Assembly: GCF_032678705.1 (NCBI RefSeq)
Contig: NZ_JAVTSS010000002.1
Coordinates: forward strand, 1,488,001 to 1,552,000
From: Pedobacter frigiditerrae
GTDB lineage: Bacteria > Bacteroidota > Bacteroidia > Sphingobacteriales > Sphingobacteriaceae
Direction of reading: 5' to 3'
DNA length: 64,000 nucleotides
Shown piece after piece: positions 51,595 through 60,491 of the stretch; within the stretch, counting starts at the first letter, position 1; each line of letters begins with the position of its first letter. A program made the translations under genes and the position numbers. A model generated the notes under the pieces. It saw nothing but the letters and a program-made list of their open reading frames with translations, had not been told where the DNA came from and ran no database searches.

Positions 51595-53980
51595 AGTAGC
51601 CGTATTAGGTTCGGGCATTATGGGTTCTCGTATTGCCTGCCACTTTGCTAATATTGGTGTAGAGGTTTTGCTTTTGGATATTGCACCTAAAGAACTAAGT
51701 GCAGAAGAGGAGGTAAAGGGGTTAGTTTTAACTCATCCAGCAGTTAAAAATCGTATCGTAAATACGGCTTTGCAAACTGCTGTTAAAACTAATCCATCTC
51801 CAATCTATTCACAAAGTGTTTTAAAAAGAATTAGCACAGGAAACTTTGAAGATGATATGGCTAAAATTGCCAATTACGACTGGATAATAGAAGTTGTAGT
51901 TGAGAATTTAGGTATTAAGCAGAAGGTTTTTGAACAAGTAGAACAATTCCGCAAGCCAGGTACTTTGGTTACTTCAAACACTTCGGGTATTCCAATACAC
52001 ATGATGGCGGAGGGCAGAAGTGATGATTTTAAAGCCAACTTCTGCGGAACACACTTTTTCAATCCGCCACGTTATTTAAGGTTATTAGAAATTATTCCGA
52101 CGCCACATACCAAACCAGAATTGGTAGATTTCTTAATGCATTATGGAGATAAATTTTTAGGTAAAACAACTGTTTTATGTAAAGATACACCTGCGTTTAT
52201 AGCCAATAGAGTCGGAGTTTATTCCATCATGTCTTTACTGCATTTGGTAGAGAAAATGGACTTGACAGTTGAGGAGGTGGATAAGTTTACTGGTCCGGCA
52301 TTGGGTAGACCAAAATCAGCTACTTTCCGTACAACTGATGTGGTTGGTTTAGATACGATGATTAAGGTGTCAAAAGGACTGTATGATAACTGTCCGGATG
52401 ATAAGGCTCACGATTTGTTCAAGCTTCCTGAATATGTTCAGAAAATGGAAGCCAATAATTGGTTGGGCGATAAAACCAAACAAGGTTTCTATAAAAAGAC
52501 AAAAACACCAGAGGGCAAAACAGAAATATTAGCGCTTGATTTAAAAACGCTAGAATATCGTCCGCAGCAAAAAGTAAAATCAGCTACTTTAGAAATGACT
52601 AAAACCATTGAAAAAGTTGCGGATAGAATGAAAATTTTTGCGACAGGAAAAGATAAAGCAGCTGAACTTTTCAGGGCATCTTTCTTTGGTTTGTTCGAAT
52701 ATGTTTCAGACCGTATTCCAGAAATCTCTGATGAATTGTATCGTATTGATGATGCAATGAGAGCAGGTTTCGGTTGGGATTTAGGTCCGTTTGAAGTTTG
52801 GGATGCTGTAGGTATTCAAGCTTCGCTAGATGGAATGAAACAATTGGGTCACACACCAGCTGCTTGGGTAACCGAAATGTTGGCTGCCGGACATACCTCA
52901 TTTTATAAAATTGAAGATGGCGTTAAAAAATATTACGATATCCCATCTAAAAGTTACAAAGAAATTCCAGGTACAGATGAATTTATCATCCTTGATAATT
53001 TAAGAGCCAATAAAGTGCTTTGGAAAAATGGTGGAGCATCTATCATTGACTTAGGTGATGGAATTTTAAATGTAGAATTCCACTCTAAGATGAATACGAT
53101 CGGTGGAGATACTTTGTCAGCCATTAACAAGGCCATTGATATGGCAGAGAAAGATTATCGTGGTGTGGTGATTGGAAATGATGGGGCAAACTTCTCTGCT
53201 GGTGCAAATGTAGGAATGATTTTTATGATGGCAGTTGAGCAAGAATGGGAAGAGCTGAATATGGCTGTTCGTTTATTCCAAAATACATCAATGCGCCTTC
53301 GCTACTCTTCAATTCCTGTTGTTGTTGCCCCTCATAATTTAACCTTAGGTGGTGGTTGCGAATTTAGTTTACACGCCGATTTCGTGCAGTTAAATGCAGA
53401 AACATACATGGGTTTGGTTGAGTTTGGTGTAGGTGTTATTCCTGGCGGTGGTGGAAGTAAAGAGTTTGCTTTGCGAGCATCAGACGAATACAAAGCTGAC
53501 CAAATTGTGCAGAACACGATGAAAGACCGCTTCTTGACTATCGGAATGGCTAAAGTAAGTACATCCGCTGTTGAAGCGTTTGAATTGGGTTATTTACAAA
53601 AAGATAAATATGCCATTAGTATGAACAGGAGCCGTTTAATTGCCGATGCTAAGGCAAAGGCAATTGAACTGGCAGACGCAGGATATACTAAACCTGTTCA
53701 GCGAAAAGACATTAAGGTTTTAGGTAAACAAGGTTTGGGAATAGTTTACGCTGGTGCAAACACGATGTATTCAGGGGGTTATATTTCAGAACACGATAAA
53801 AAAATCTCTGAGAAATTGGGCTGGGTAATGTGCGGTGGAGATTTATCATCGCCTACTGAAGTGACTGAACAATATCTTTTGGATTTAGAAAGGGAAGCCT
53901 TTTTGTCGCTTTGCGGAGAGAGAAAGACATTGGAGAGAATACAGAGTATAGTAACGAAGGGGAAACCGTTGAGAAATTAA
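51575..53980 (+). CDS. 3-hydroxyacyl-CoA dehydrogenase / enoyl-CoA hydratase fusion
   Basis: An 801-residue bifunctional beta-oxidation enzyme (ATG 51575; a second ATG at 51578). The dehydrogenase comes first: VAVLGSGIMGSRIACHFA (GxGxxG NAD site) and HFFNPPRYLRLLEIIP. The C-terminal enoyl-CoA hydratase part carries FSAGANVGMI and VVVAPHNLTLGGGCEFSL, with Glu in GGGCEF and in GLVEFGVG acting as catalytic acids, and VIPGGGGSKEF. This order is the reverse of FadB from Escherichia coli. It hydrates enoyl-CoA and oxidises the product, making 3-ketoacyl-CoA for the thiolase encoded next. Cytoplasmic. Confidence 0.92.
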   Translation: MMKRINKVAVLGSGIMGSRIACHFANIGVEVLLLDIAPKELSAEEEVKGLVLTHPAVKNRIVNTALQTAVKTNPSPIYSQSVLKRISTGNFEDDMAKIANYDWIIEVVVENLGIKQKVFEQVEQFRKPGTLVTSNTSGIPIHMMAEGRSDDFKANFCGTHFFNPPRYLRLLEIIPTPHTKPELVDFLMHYGDKFLGKTTVLCKDTPAFIANRVGVYSIMSLLHLVEKMDLTVEEVDKFTGPALGRPKSATFRTTDVVGLDTMIKVSKGLYDNCPDDKAHDLFKLPEYVQKMEANNWLGDKTKQGFYKKTKTPEGKTEILALDLKTLEYRPQQKVKSATLEMTKTIEKVADRMKIFATGKDKAAELFRASFFGLFEYVSDRIPEISDELYRIDDAMRAGFGWDLGPFEVWDAVGIQASLDGMKQLGHTPAAWVTEMLAAGHTSFYKIEDGVKKYYDIPSKSYKEIPGTDEFIILDNLRANKVLWKNGGASIIDLGDGILNVEFHSKMNTIGGDTLSAINKAIDMAEKDYRGVVIGNDGANFSAGANVGMIFMMAVEQEWEELNMAVRLFQNTSMRLRYSSIPVVVAPHNLTLGGGCEFSLHADFVQLNAETYMGLVEFGVGVIPGGGGSKEFALRASDEYKADQIVQNTMKDRFLTIGMAKVSTSAVEAFELGYLQKDKYAISMNRSRLIADAKAKAIELADAGYTKPVQRKDIKVLGKQGLGIVYAGANTMYSGGYISEHDKKISEKLGWVMCGGDLSSPTEVTEQYLLDLEREAFLSLCGERKTLERIQSIVTKGKPLRN

Positions 53981-53985
53981 GAGTG

Positions 53986-54491
53986 GTATTGCGTATTGCG
54001 ATTTGAGAATTGAGACCAGTTTGCCTGAAATAGTATAACAAGTCAAGGACATCCCTATTGTGCAAGACATAAAAAATTAAAATTATGCATAATATAAAAG
54101 AACTTAAAATTTGGCAAAAAGCGATTGATTTGGCAGTTAAAGTCTACGAAATCTCGTCTAAATTTCCAGCAGATGAACGTTTTGGGCTTGTATCTCAAAC
54201 TAGGAGATGCGCAGTTTCTGTCCCTTCAAATATATCTGAAGGCGCAGGAAGAAATACTAAAGGTGAGTTTAGACAGTTTTTGGGAATAGCAAATGGCTCT
54301 TCTTATGAATTACAAACTCAAATGATTATTGCTGAAAAGCTAGGGTTTATAAATGAAGTTGATTGTGAAAAGTTATTAGATAATATAGATGAACTCCAAA
54401 AAATGAATTATAAACTTCAATCAGCATTAAAATAAATAATAATATACTAACAAAAATTAACAGGTAGGCTCATTGTCTCAATACGCAATAC
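53986..54491. mobile_element. Inverted-repeat-bounded segment carrying the four-helix-bundle gene
   Basis: GTATTGCGTATTG (53986, with a GAGAC word shortly after) and GTCTCAATACGCAATAC (54475-54491) are inverted copies. They bracket one gene. A gene-free version with the same arms (55761-55849) sits in the next spacer of the same operon. Confidence 0.5.
54085..54435 (+). CDS. Four helix bundle protein (23S rRNA-intervening-sequence family)
   Basis: A 116-residue protein with the family signature: IKELKIWQKAIDLAVKVYEISSKFPADERFGLVSQTRRCAVSVPSNISEGAGR, then FLGIANGSSYELQTQ and LQKMNYKLQSALK. It is all helical. Family members were first noted in sequences interrupting 23S rRNA genes of some bacteria, and are common as solitary genes elsewhere. 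Function is unproven; dimers may bind nucleic acid. It breaks the spacing between two beta-oxidation genes and lies between inverted GTATTGCG repeats. Confidence 0.82.
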   Translation: MHNIKELKIWQKAIDLAVKVYEISSKFPADERFGLVSQTRRCAVSVPSNISEGAGRNTKGEFRQFLGIANGSSYELQTQMIIAEKLGFINEVDCEKLLDNIDELQKMNYKLQSALK

Positions 54492-54566
54492 GCTCTACTC
54501 AATACTAACAAAAATTAACAAGTAGGCTCATTGTCTCAATACGCAATACGCTCTACTCAATACTAA
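54444..54566. repeat. 58-bp tandem repeat, two copies plus a fragment
   Basis: A unit starting ATACTAACAAAAATTAACAG at 54444 recurs at 54502 with a single G-to-A difference, and its first eight bases recur at 54560. Each copy contains CAATACGCAATAC. It lies directly upstream of the thiolase start codon at 54571. Confidence 0.9.
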
Positions 54567-54570
54567 ATAA

Positions 54571-55746
54571 ATGGAAGCATATATAATAGCAGGACTTAGA
54601 ACAGCAGTGGGGAAGGCTCCACGAGGTGTATTTCGTTTTACAAGGGCTGATGAATTGGCGGCAAATGTAATTAGGGAGTTGGTGGCTTCGGTTCCGAATT
54701 TGGATAAGGAGCAAATTGACGATGTGATTGTGGGTAATGCAACTCCAGAGGCGGAGCAAGGTTTAAATATTGCCCGTATGATTTCGCTGATGGGCTTGGA
54801 TACTGATAAGGTGCCTGGTGTAACCATTAACCGTTATTGTGCATCTGGTTTAGATACCATTGCAACGGCTGTTGCAAAAATTAAGGCTGGTATGGCAGAT
54901 TGTATTGTGGCTGGAGGCGTAGAAGTAATGTCGGGTATGCCATTTGGCGGATGGAAATTAGTTCCAAATCCTGAGGTGGCCAAAACTAACCCAGATTGGT
55001 ATTGGGGGATGGGTTTAACGGCAGAAGCGGTTGCCAAAGAATATAATGTGAATAGAGAAGACCAGGATGAGTTCTCCTTTAATTCGCATAAAAAAGCTGT
55101 AGAAGCCATAAAAAACGGACATCTAAAAGCTGGTGTTTTACCAATTACGGTAAACGAAAACTACCTAGATGCGAACATGAAGAAACAAACTCGCTCTTAT
55201 GTAGTAGATACAGATGAAGGTCCGAGGGCAGATACTACTGTAGCAGCACTAGCTAAATTAAAGCCTGTATTTGCTGCAAATGGAGTAATCACAGCAGGTA
55301 ATTCTTCGCAAACCTCAGATGGAGCAGCATTTGTTTTAGTCGTTTCTGAAAAGAAAATGAAGGAATTAGGTGCAGAACCGATAGCTCGTTTGGTAAGTTA
55401 TGGTGTAGCTGGTGTTCCGCCTCGTATCATGGGAATTGGGCCAATCGAAGCTATTCCGAAAGCATTAAAACAAGCTGGCTTAAAACAAGATGATATGGAC
55501 TTAATTGAGTTGAACGAGGCTTTCGCTTCTCAATCTTTAGCCATTATCAGGACATTAGGTTTAGACCAAAGTAAAATCAATGTGAATGGTGGTGCAATAG
55601 CTTTAGGTCACCCACTTGGTTGCACTGGCGCAAAATTATCTGTCCAAATATTTAACGAATTAAAAAGACAAGATAAAAAATACGGAATGGTAACGATGTG
55701 TGTAGGCACAGGGCAAGGAGCAGCAGGGATATTTGAGGTTTTTTAG
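54571..55746 (+). CDS. fadA: Acetyl-CoA C-acyltransferase (3-ketoacyl-CoA thiolase)
   Basis: A 391-residue thiolase with the catalytic residues in place: nucleophile Cys90 in NRYCASGLDTIATA, His347 in ALGHPLGCTGAK, and the second Cys377 in TMCVGTGQGAAGIF. It cleaves 3-ketoacyl-CoA to acetyl-CoA and a shortened acyl-CoA. It follows the hydratase/dehydrogenase gene in the operon, separated by the four-helix-bundle gene and tandem repeat. Size is standard. The symbol is by family function. Confidence 0.92.
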   Translation: MEAYIIAGLRTAVGKAPRGVFRFTRADELAANVIRELVASVPNLDKEQIDDVIVGNATPEAEQGLNIARMISLMGLDTDKVPGVTINRYCASGLDTIATAVAKIKAGMADCIVAGGVEVMSGMPFGGWKLVPNPEVAKTNPDWYWGMGLTAEAVAKEYNVNREDQDEFSFNSHKKAVEAIKNGHLKAGVLPITVNENYLDANMKKQTRSYVVDTDEGPRADTTVAALAKLKPVFAANGVITAGNSSQTSDGAAFVLVVSEKKMKELGAEPIARLVSYGVAGVPPRIMGIGPIEAIPKALKQAGLKQDDMDLIELNEAFASQSLAIIRTLGLDQSKINVNGGAIALGHPLGCTGAKLSVQIFNELKRQDKKYGMVTMCVGTGQGAAGIFEVF

Positions 55747-55760
55747 GCGATATGAGATTT

Positions 55761-55849
55761 GCGTATTGCGTATTGAGACAGAGTCGATAGGTTATCGCAA
55801 TTAATTAAATAGATTATTAATGAGAGTATTGTCGCAATACGCAATACTC
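55761..55849. repeat. Gene-free inverted repeat (GCGTATTGCGTATTGAGAC type)
   Basis: GCGTATTGCGTATTGAGAC (55761-55779) and GTCGCAATACGCAATACTC (55831-55849) are inverted copies around a 51-bp loop. Same arms as the segment at 53986-54491, but without a gene. Confidence 0.65.
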
Positions 55850-55865
55850 ACTACACAATACTAAA

Positions 55866-57656
55866 ATGGAAGCTACAGACAAAAAAACAATTAAAGGTGG
55901 CGAGTTCTTAATTACAGAAACCACTTACCAGGATGTATTTATTCCTGAAGAATTTGATGAAGAGCAACAAATGATTGCGCAGACTTGTCGTGATTTTTTA
56001 ACGCAAGAGATTAATCCAATTTTAGATAGGATTGATACCCAAGAGGAAGGTTTAATGCCATCACTGATGGATAAAGCTGGTGAACTTGGCATTTTGGGAG
56101 TATCCATTCCTGAAGAATATGGAGGGTTTGGTAAAAACTTTAACACCTCAATGTTGGTGGCCGATGTTTGTGGAGCTGGTCACTCTTTTGCGGTTGCACT
56201 TTCTGCACATACAGGAATTGGTACTTTGCCAATTTTGTATTATGGTAATGCTGAACAAAAAGCAAAATATATTCCTAAGTTGGGAACAGGGGAGTGGAAA
56301 GCTTCATACTGTTTAACTGAACCAAATTCTGGCTCTGATGCCAATTCGGGTAAAACAAAAGCAAAACTAACGGAAGATGGAAAACACTATGTCATCAACG
56401 GGCAAAAAATGTGGATTACCAATGGTGGATTTGCTGATATCTTTATTGTTTTTGCAAAAATTGATGATGATAAAAACTTGACTGCATTTATTGTAGAAAA
56501 GGATTTTGGTGGCATCACAATGAACCCAGAAGAGCATAAAATGGGTATCAAAGGTTCTTCAACTCGTCAGGTGTTTTTTAACGATTGCCACGTACCGGTT
56601 GAGAATATGCTTTCTGATAGAGAAAATGGATTTAAAATAGCGGTTAACATTTTAAATATTGGTCGTATCAAATTATCTGCTGCAGCTATAGGCGGTAGTA
56701 GAGAGGTTTTGAATCAAGCGGTAAATTATTCGAACGAACGCATTCAGTTTGATAGGCCAATTTCCAAATATGGTGCGATTAGATTTAAAATCGCAGAGAT
56801 GGCAGCTAAAATTTATGCAGTAGAATCAGCAAATTATAGGGCGGGACAAAACATTGATGATGCTTATGAGGAGTTAGTAGCTGGCGGAATGGATGAGGGA
56901 AAGGCAAAGCTGAAATCTACTGAGCAATTTGCTGTAGAATGTGCCATTCTTAAAGTATGGGGTTCTGAAGTATTAGATTACGTAACTGATGAAGGTGTTC
57001 AGATTTATGGAGGTATGGGCTTTAGTGCTGATGCACCAATGGATAGAGCTTATCGTGATGCACGTATCAACAGAATTTTCGAAGGTACAAATGAAATCAA
57101 CAGGCTTTTAACAGTTGATATGATGTTGAAACGTGCAATGAAAGGAGAATTAGATTTGATGACTCCTGCAACAGCGGTAGCGGCAGAGCTGATGTCTATC
57201 CCCGATTTTGGCGAAGAAGACACTACATTATTTGCAGTAGAAAAGAAAATCATCTCAAATCTTAAAAAAGCAACTTTAATGGTGGCGGGAGCTGCGGTTC
57301 AAAAGTTGATGATGAGCTTATCTAAGGAGCAAGAGATTTTGATGAACATCGCCGATATGGCGAGTTATGTTTACATCGCCGAATCAGCTATGCTAAGAAC
57401 AGAAAAATTAGTTTCATTAAAAGGAGAAGAAGCTTGTAAAGGTCAAATCGATATGATGAAAATCTATTTTGTAGAAGCCGTTGATGGCACTAACAAAGCT
57501 GGTAAAGAAGCTTTATGGGCATTTGCAGAAGGCGATGAGCAACGAATGATGTTGGTAGGTTTGCGTAGGTTCACTAAAATGGAGCCATTTAATGTAAAAC
57601 AAGCCCGTCAGAATGTAGCACAGCAAATTATTGAAGCGAATAAGTACATCTTTTAA
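55866..57656 (+). CDS. Acyl-CoA dehydrogenase
   Basis: A 596-residue flavoenzyme. The FAD/substrate motifs are YCLTEPNSGSDANSGKTKA, KMWITNGGFADI and EEHKMGIKGSSTRQVFF. The active-site region shows QIYGGMGFSADAPMDRAYRDARINRIFEGTNEINR, the classic C-terminal signature. An extra helical C-terminal part (residues about 440-596) resembles the longer acyl-CoA dehydrogenases of Bacteroidota and VLCAD-like enzymes. It makes trans-2-enoyl-CoA, the first step for the upstream hydratase. Cytoplasmic; electron acceptor is probably ETF, not encoded here. Confidence 0.92.
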   Translation: MEATDKKTIKGGEFLITETTYQDVFIPEEFDEEQQMIAQTCRDFLTQEINPILDRIDTQEEGLMPSLMDKAGELGILGVSIPEEYGGFGKNFNTSMLVADVCGAGHSFAVALSAHTGIGTLPILYYGNAEQKAKYIPKLGTGEWKASYCLTEPNSGSDANSGKTKAKLTEDGKHYVINGQKMWITNGGFADIFIVFAKIDDDKNLTAFIVEKDFGGITMNPEEHKMGIKGSSTRQVFFNDCHVPVENMLSDRENGFKIAVNILNIGRIKLSAAAIGGSREVLNQAVNYSNERIQFDRPISKYGAIRFKIAEMAAKIYAVESANYRAGQNIDDAYEELVAGGMDEGKAKLKSTEQFAVECAILKVWGSEVLDYVTDEGVQIYGGMGFSADAPMDRAYRDARINRIFEGTNEINRLLTVDMMLKRAMKGELDLMTPATAVAAELMSIPDFGEEDTTLFAVEKKIISNLKKATLMVAGAAVQKLMMSLSKEQEILMNIADMASYVYIAESAMLRTEKLVSLKGEEACKGQIDMMKIYFVEAVDGTNKAGKEALWAFAEGDEQRMMLVGLRRFTKMEPFNVKQARQNVAQQIIEANKYIF

Positions 57657-57678
57657 GAAAGCGGAAAGACTAAAGCTA

Positions 57679-57729
57679 AAAGACCAAAGCGAAGACTATG
57701 TCAAGTATACGACCTTCGCTTTGGTCTTT
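57679..57729 (+). terminator. Strong 16-bp hairpin after the acyl-CoA dehydrogenase gene
   Basis: AAAGACCAAAGCGAAG (57679-57694) and CTTCGCTTTGGTCTTT (57714-57729) are exact complements, 22 bp after the stop codon. The CGCTTTGGTCTTTCAGCTTT wording also occurs at 24450, so it may be a repeat as well as a terminator. Confidence 0.65.
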
Positions 57730-57775
57730 CGTTTTTCAGCTTTGGTCTTGTCTAATTGTTAAATTTGGTTAAAAA

Positions 57776-57806
57776 TTGCGCCATCAGCAATAAAAGCTTA
57801 TTTTTG
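57776..57806 (+). promoter_or_regulatory. Promoter of the FKBP lipoprotein genes
   Basis: TTG (57776-57778), 20 bp spacer, TATTTTTG (57799-57806). The start codon follows after 7 bp. Confidence 0.65.
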
Positions 57807-57813
57807 TGCAATT

Positions 57814-58284
57814 ATGTTAAAAACCAGAATAATAATTGGTCTTTTTTTAATTGTTGGGGCTTTCTCATCTTGTAAAAAAGATTCATACGATGCAGAAAAG
57901 CAAGCGAAAACAGACGAGGCGTTAATTGTAGATTTCATCGCAAAAAATAGTATAGTCGCTGTAAAACATAGCTCAGGTCTTTATTATCAAATCCTATCTC
58001 CAGGCACAGGAAACATAGCGATTAATAGCTCAACAAATGTTACCGTAAACTATGAAGGAAGATTATTGAACGGAAGCGTTTTTGATAAATCGTCGGCAGC
58101 AGCTACTTTTCCACTAGGAAATTTAATACAAGGCTGGCAAATTGGTATTCCTTTGATACAAAAAGGTGGAAGAATAAGGTTAATTATTCCTTCGTCTATG
58201 GCTTATGGAAATACATCACCAAGTTCATCAATACCAGCAAACTCTGTTTTAGATTTCACAATAGATTTAATTGGTGCACAATAA
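57814..58284 (+). CDS. FKBP-type peptidyl-prolyl isomerase, lipoprotein
   Basis: A 156-residue protein with a lipobox (FSSCKKDS, Cys about residue 20) and one FKBP domain: SGLYYQILSPGTGN, VTVNYEGRLLNGSVFDKSS, FPLGNLIQGWQIGIPLIQKGGRIRLIIPSSMAYG and SIPANSVLDFTIDLIG. The key aromatic and Asp positions (YEGRLLNGSVFD, W in GWQIG) are present. It folds envelope proteins at the inner-face membrane or outer membrane as a prolyl isomerase. The second FKBP gene starts 8 bp after its stop codon. Confidence 0.92.
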   Translation: MLKTRIIIGLFLIVGAFSSCKKDSYDAEKQAKTDEALIVDFIAKNSIVAVKHSSGLYYQILSPGTGNIAINSSTNVTVNYEGRLLNGSVFDKSSAAATFPLGNLIQGWQIGIPLIQKGGRIRLIIPSSMAYGNTSPSSSIPANSVLDFTIDLIGAQ

Positions 58285-58291
58285 TATAAAA

Positions 58292-59140
58292 ATGCGTAAA
58301 CTAACTACATACACTTTAGCCTTGGTAGGCATGCTTATTCTTTTTAACTCTTGTAAAAAGGAATATGAAACCATCGAAAGTATTGATGATGCAAAAATAC
58401 AGGCATACATTAAAAAGAATAATTTAACAATGACAAAAGATCCTTCAGGATTTTATTATCAAACAGTTTCTCAAGGAACGGGTGCTCCGTTGTTAAATAA
58501 AGACTCTGTTTTATATAATTTGTCTATAGGTTCTTTAGCTGGCGCAAACTATTATACAACTGCAGCTTATACTAATGAAGGAACTTATTTAGGTTATATT
58601 AGTCCATCTTCTTATAGAACTGCTTTGGAAGGTGTTAATAGAGGGGCGAAAGTTCGGGTAATTTTGCCTTCTTATTTAGCCTATGGTAAAAACGGAAATG
58701 CAACAGTGCCTTCAAATGAAGTGATCATTTCAGACATTACAACTGATATTTTGCCAACTCAATGGCAAATTGACGATAAACGAATTATTGATTTTTTAGC
58801 TGCAAAAGGATTAACAGCAACTAAAAGCCCTTTAAGAGTATATTATATTGTAAAAACGGCAGGAACTGGAACTTCGGTTGATATATCTTCAACCATAACT
58901 GTAAAATATACAGGTAGAACACTAAATGGGAATGTGTTTGATACCAGCGGCGATAACACAATTGTTTCTCCCTTAATGAGTTTAATAAAAGGCTGGGAAG
59001 TACTTTTAGGAATGCAGAAGGGTGCAAAAGTTAGAATTTTTGTTCCATCAGATTTAGGTTATGGACTTAGTGCACAAACAAACATTCCAGGAAGTTCAGT
59101 TTTAGATTTCGATATTGAGTTAGTTGATGTGACCAATTAA
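58292..59140 (+). CDS. Double-domain FKBP-type peptidyl-prolyl isomerase, lipoprotein
   Basis: Start at ATG 58292 rather than TTG 58271, which overlaps the previous gene. The 282-residue product has a lipobox (LFNSCKKEY). A first FKBP-like domain (residues about 40-155, SGFYYQTVSQGTGAPL) lacks the YxGxxxxGxxFD core, so it is probably inactive. The second (about 170-280) is intact: ITVKYTGRTLNGNVFDTSG, LIKGWEVLLGMQKGAKVRIFVPSDLGYG and IPGSSVLDFDIELVD. It forms a pair with the gene before. Prolyl-isomerase and chaperone activity in the envelope is expected. Confidence 0.88.
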   Translation: MRKLTTYTLALVGMLILFNSCKKEYETIESIDDAKIQAYIKKNNLTMTKDPSGFYYQTVSQGTGAPLLNKDSVLYNLSIGSLAGANYYTTAAYTNEGTYLGYISPSSYRTALEGVNRGAKVRVILPSYLAYGKNGNATVPSNEVIISDITTDILPTQWQIDDKRIIDFLAAKGLTATKSPLRVYYIVKTAGTGTSVDISSTITVKYTGRTLNGNVFDTSGDNTIVSPLMSLIKGWEVLLGMQKGAKVRIFVPSDLGYGLSAQTNIPGSSVLDFDIELVDVTN

Positions 59141-59156
59141 ATAATAAAAATATTTC

Positions 59157-59191
59157 TAAAAGCCATCAATCTAAAATTGATGGCTTTTTTT
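59157..59191. terminator. Bidirectional terminator between FKBP and photolyase genes
   Basis: AGCCATCAAT (59161-59170) pairs with ATTGATGGCT (59176-59185), a perfect stem with A before and T7 after it. It serves the FKBP genes and the convergent photolyase gene, whose stop codon lies at its end. Confidence 0.85.
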
Positions 59192-60491
59192 ATGCCAAAG
59201 CTTTTTTAAATGCAGCCAAGATTCTATCCCTTGCAAATGTATGTTCAACTATTGGGATGGGTAATAGTGCATTTTTATATTCAGGAGCCCATTTGTAAAC
59301 ATATTCCATTTTTGGGTCGAATTTTTTAAGCTGTAATTCTGGATTAAAAACCCTGAAATATGGTGCGGCATCATTGCCAGAGCCACAGGCCCATTGCCAA
59401 CCACCAACATTGCTGGCTTGCTCATAATCTAACAGTTTCTCTGCAAAATAAGTTTCTCCCCATCGCCAGTCTATCAAAAGATGTTTGCATAAAAAACTGG
59501 CCACCACCATTCTAACACGATTATGCATAAAACCAGTTTCATTTAATTGGCGCATTCCTGCATCCACTATTGGATAACCCGTTTTGCCTTCACACCAAAC
59601 CTTAAATTCGGTTTCATTATTTCTCCATTTAATGTTATCATAAGCAGGTTTAAAAGCATGGTTAATAACATGGGGATAGTGCCACAAAATCATCATATAA
59701 AATTCTCTCCAAGCTAACTCAGAAAGCCATTTGTCAGCTTTTTGGACTTGCGCTTCCCTAACAACTTCCCTAATGCTTACCGTTCCAAATCTTAAATGTA
59801 AACCAAGGTGTGTTGTGGCATCTTTAGCAGGATAGTCGCGTTCTTTATTGTAATCTTTTAGCTTTTTCTCGAAATGATTAGATGGAAATTGCTGATCTGA
59901 TTTTTTGAACCCTAGCTCCTCTAATGTTAAAAGTGGAAGAGAAGAAGTTTGAAATAAGTTTTTTAGATATTTGCCTGTGGGATAAGATTTAACATAAAAA
60001 TCATTCAACTTCTTAAGCCATTGGCGATAATAAGGTGTAAAGACAGAATATGGCTTGCCATCATCTTTTACAATTTCACTTTTCTCAAAAATGACTTGGT
60101 CTTTGTACGTTTGAAAAGCTACGTCTTCACTCCTTAAAAACTCGCCTAAACTATCATCTCTTTTTGTAGCATAAGGTTCATAATCGTGATTTGCATAAAC
60201 ACCCTTTACATTGTATTCATCTAAAATTGCTGGCCAAGCTTTCTCAGGAGTATCAAATTTTACTAGCAATGAAGAGCCTTTTTTTTCTAGCTCCTCTTTA
60301 ATTTCAGCTAATGTTTGATAGATAAAAGTTATACGAGCATCACTTTTATTATCTAATTTTTTAAGAATGTTTTTATCGAAAATAAACAAAACCAAAACTG
60401 GAAATTTCTCTTTCAGGGCGTAATATAAAGCGGCATTATCTTTTAAACGTAAATCTCTTCTTAACCAACAAATACTAATCTCTTTTTTCAT
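59190..60491 (-). CDS. phrB: Deoxyribodipyrimidine photolyase (class I CPD)
   Basis: A 433-residue flavoprotein starting MKKEISICWLRRDLRLKDNAAL, the photolyase N-terminus. The FAD-binding region has TGYPIVDAGMRQLNETGFMHNRVRM, YFAEKLLDYEQASNVGGWQWACGSGNDAAPYFRVFNP, with the conserved Trp chain. The GW-QWACGSGND motif is typical of class I cyclobutane pyrimidine-dimer photolyases. It repairs UV dimers with blue light. Start overlaps the end of the SDR gene upstream by 17 bp (same operon). Symbol by family. Confidence 0.9.
   Translation of the reverse strand: MKKEISICWLRRDLRLKDNAALYYALKEKFPVLVLFIFDKNILKKLDNKSDARITFIYQTLAEIKEELEKKGSSLLVKFDTPEKAWPAILDEYNVKGVYANHDYEPYATKRDDSLGEFLRSEDVAFQTYKDQVIFEKSEIVKDDGKPYSVFTPYYRQWLKKLNDFYVKSYPTGKYLKNLFQTSSLPLLTLEELGFKKSDQQFPSNHFEKKLKDYNKERDYPAKDATTHLGLHLRFGTVSIREVVREAQVQKADKWLSELAWREFYMMILWHYPHVINHAFKPAYDNIKWRNNETEFKVWCEGKTGYPIVDAGMRQLNETGFMHNRVRMVVASFLCKHLLIDWRWGETYFAEKLLDYEQASNVGGWQWACGSGNDAAPYFRVFNPELQLKKFDPKMEYVYKWAPEYKNALLPIPIVEHTFARDRILAAFKKALA

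Noticed and set aside
54085..54435. 23S rRNA intervening sequence
   Set aside because: The protein belongs to the family, but no rRNA sequence lies around it; both neighbours are beta-oxidation genes.
54444..54566. CRISPR array
   Set aside because: The 58-bp units are directly adjacent, with no spacers between and no cas genes nearby, so it is a plain tandem repeat.
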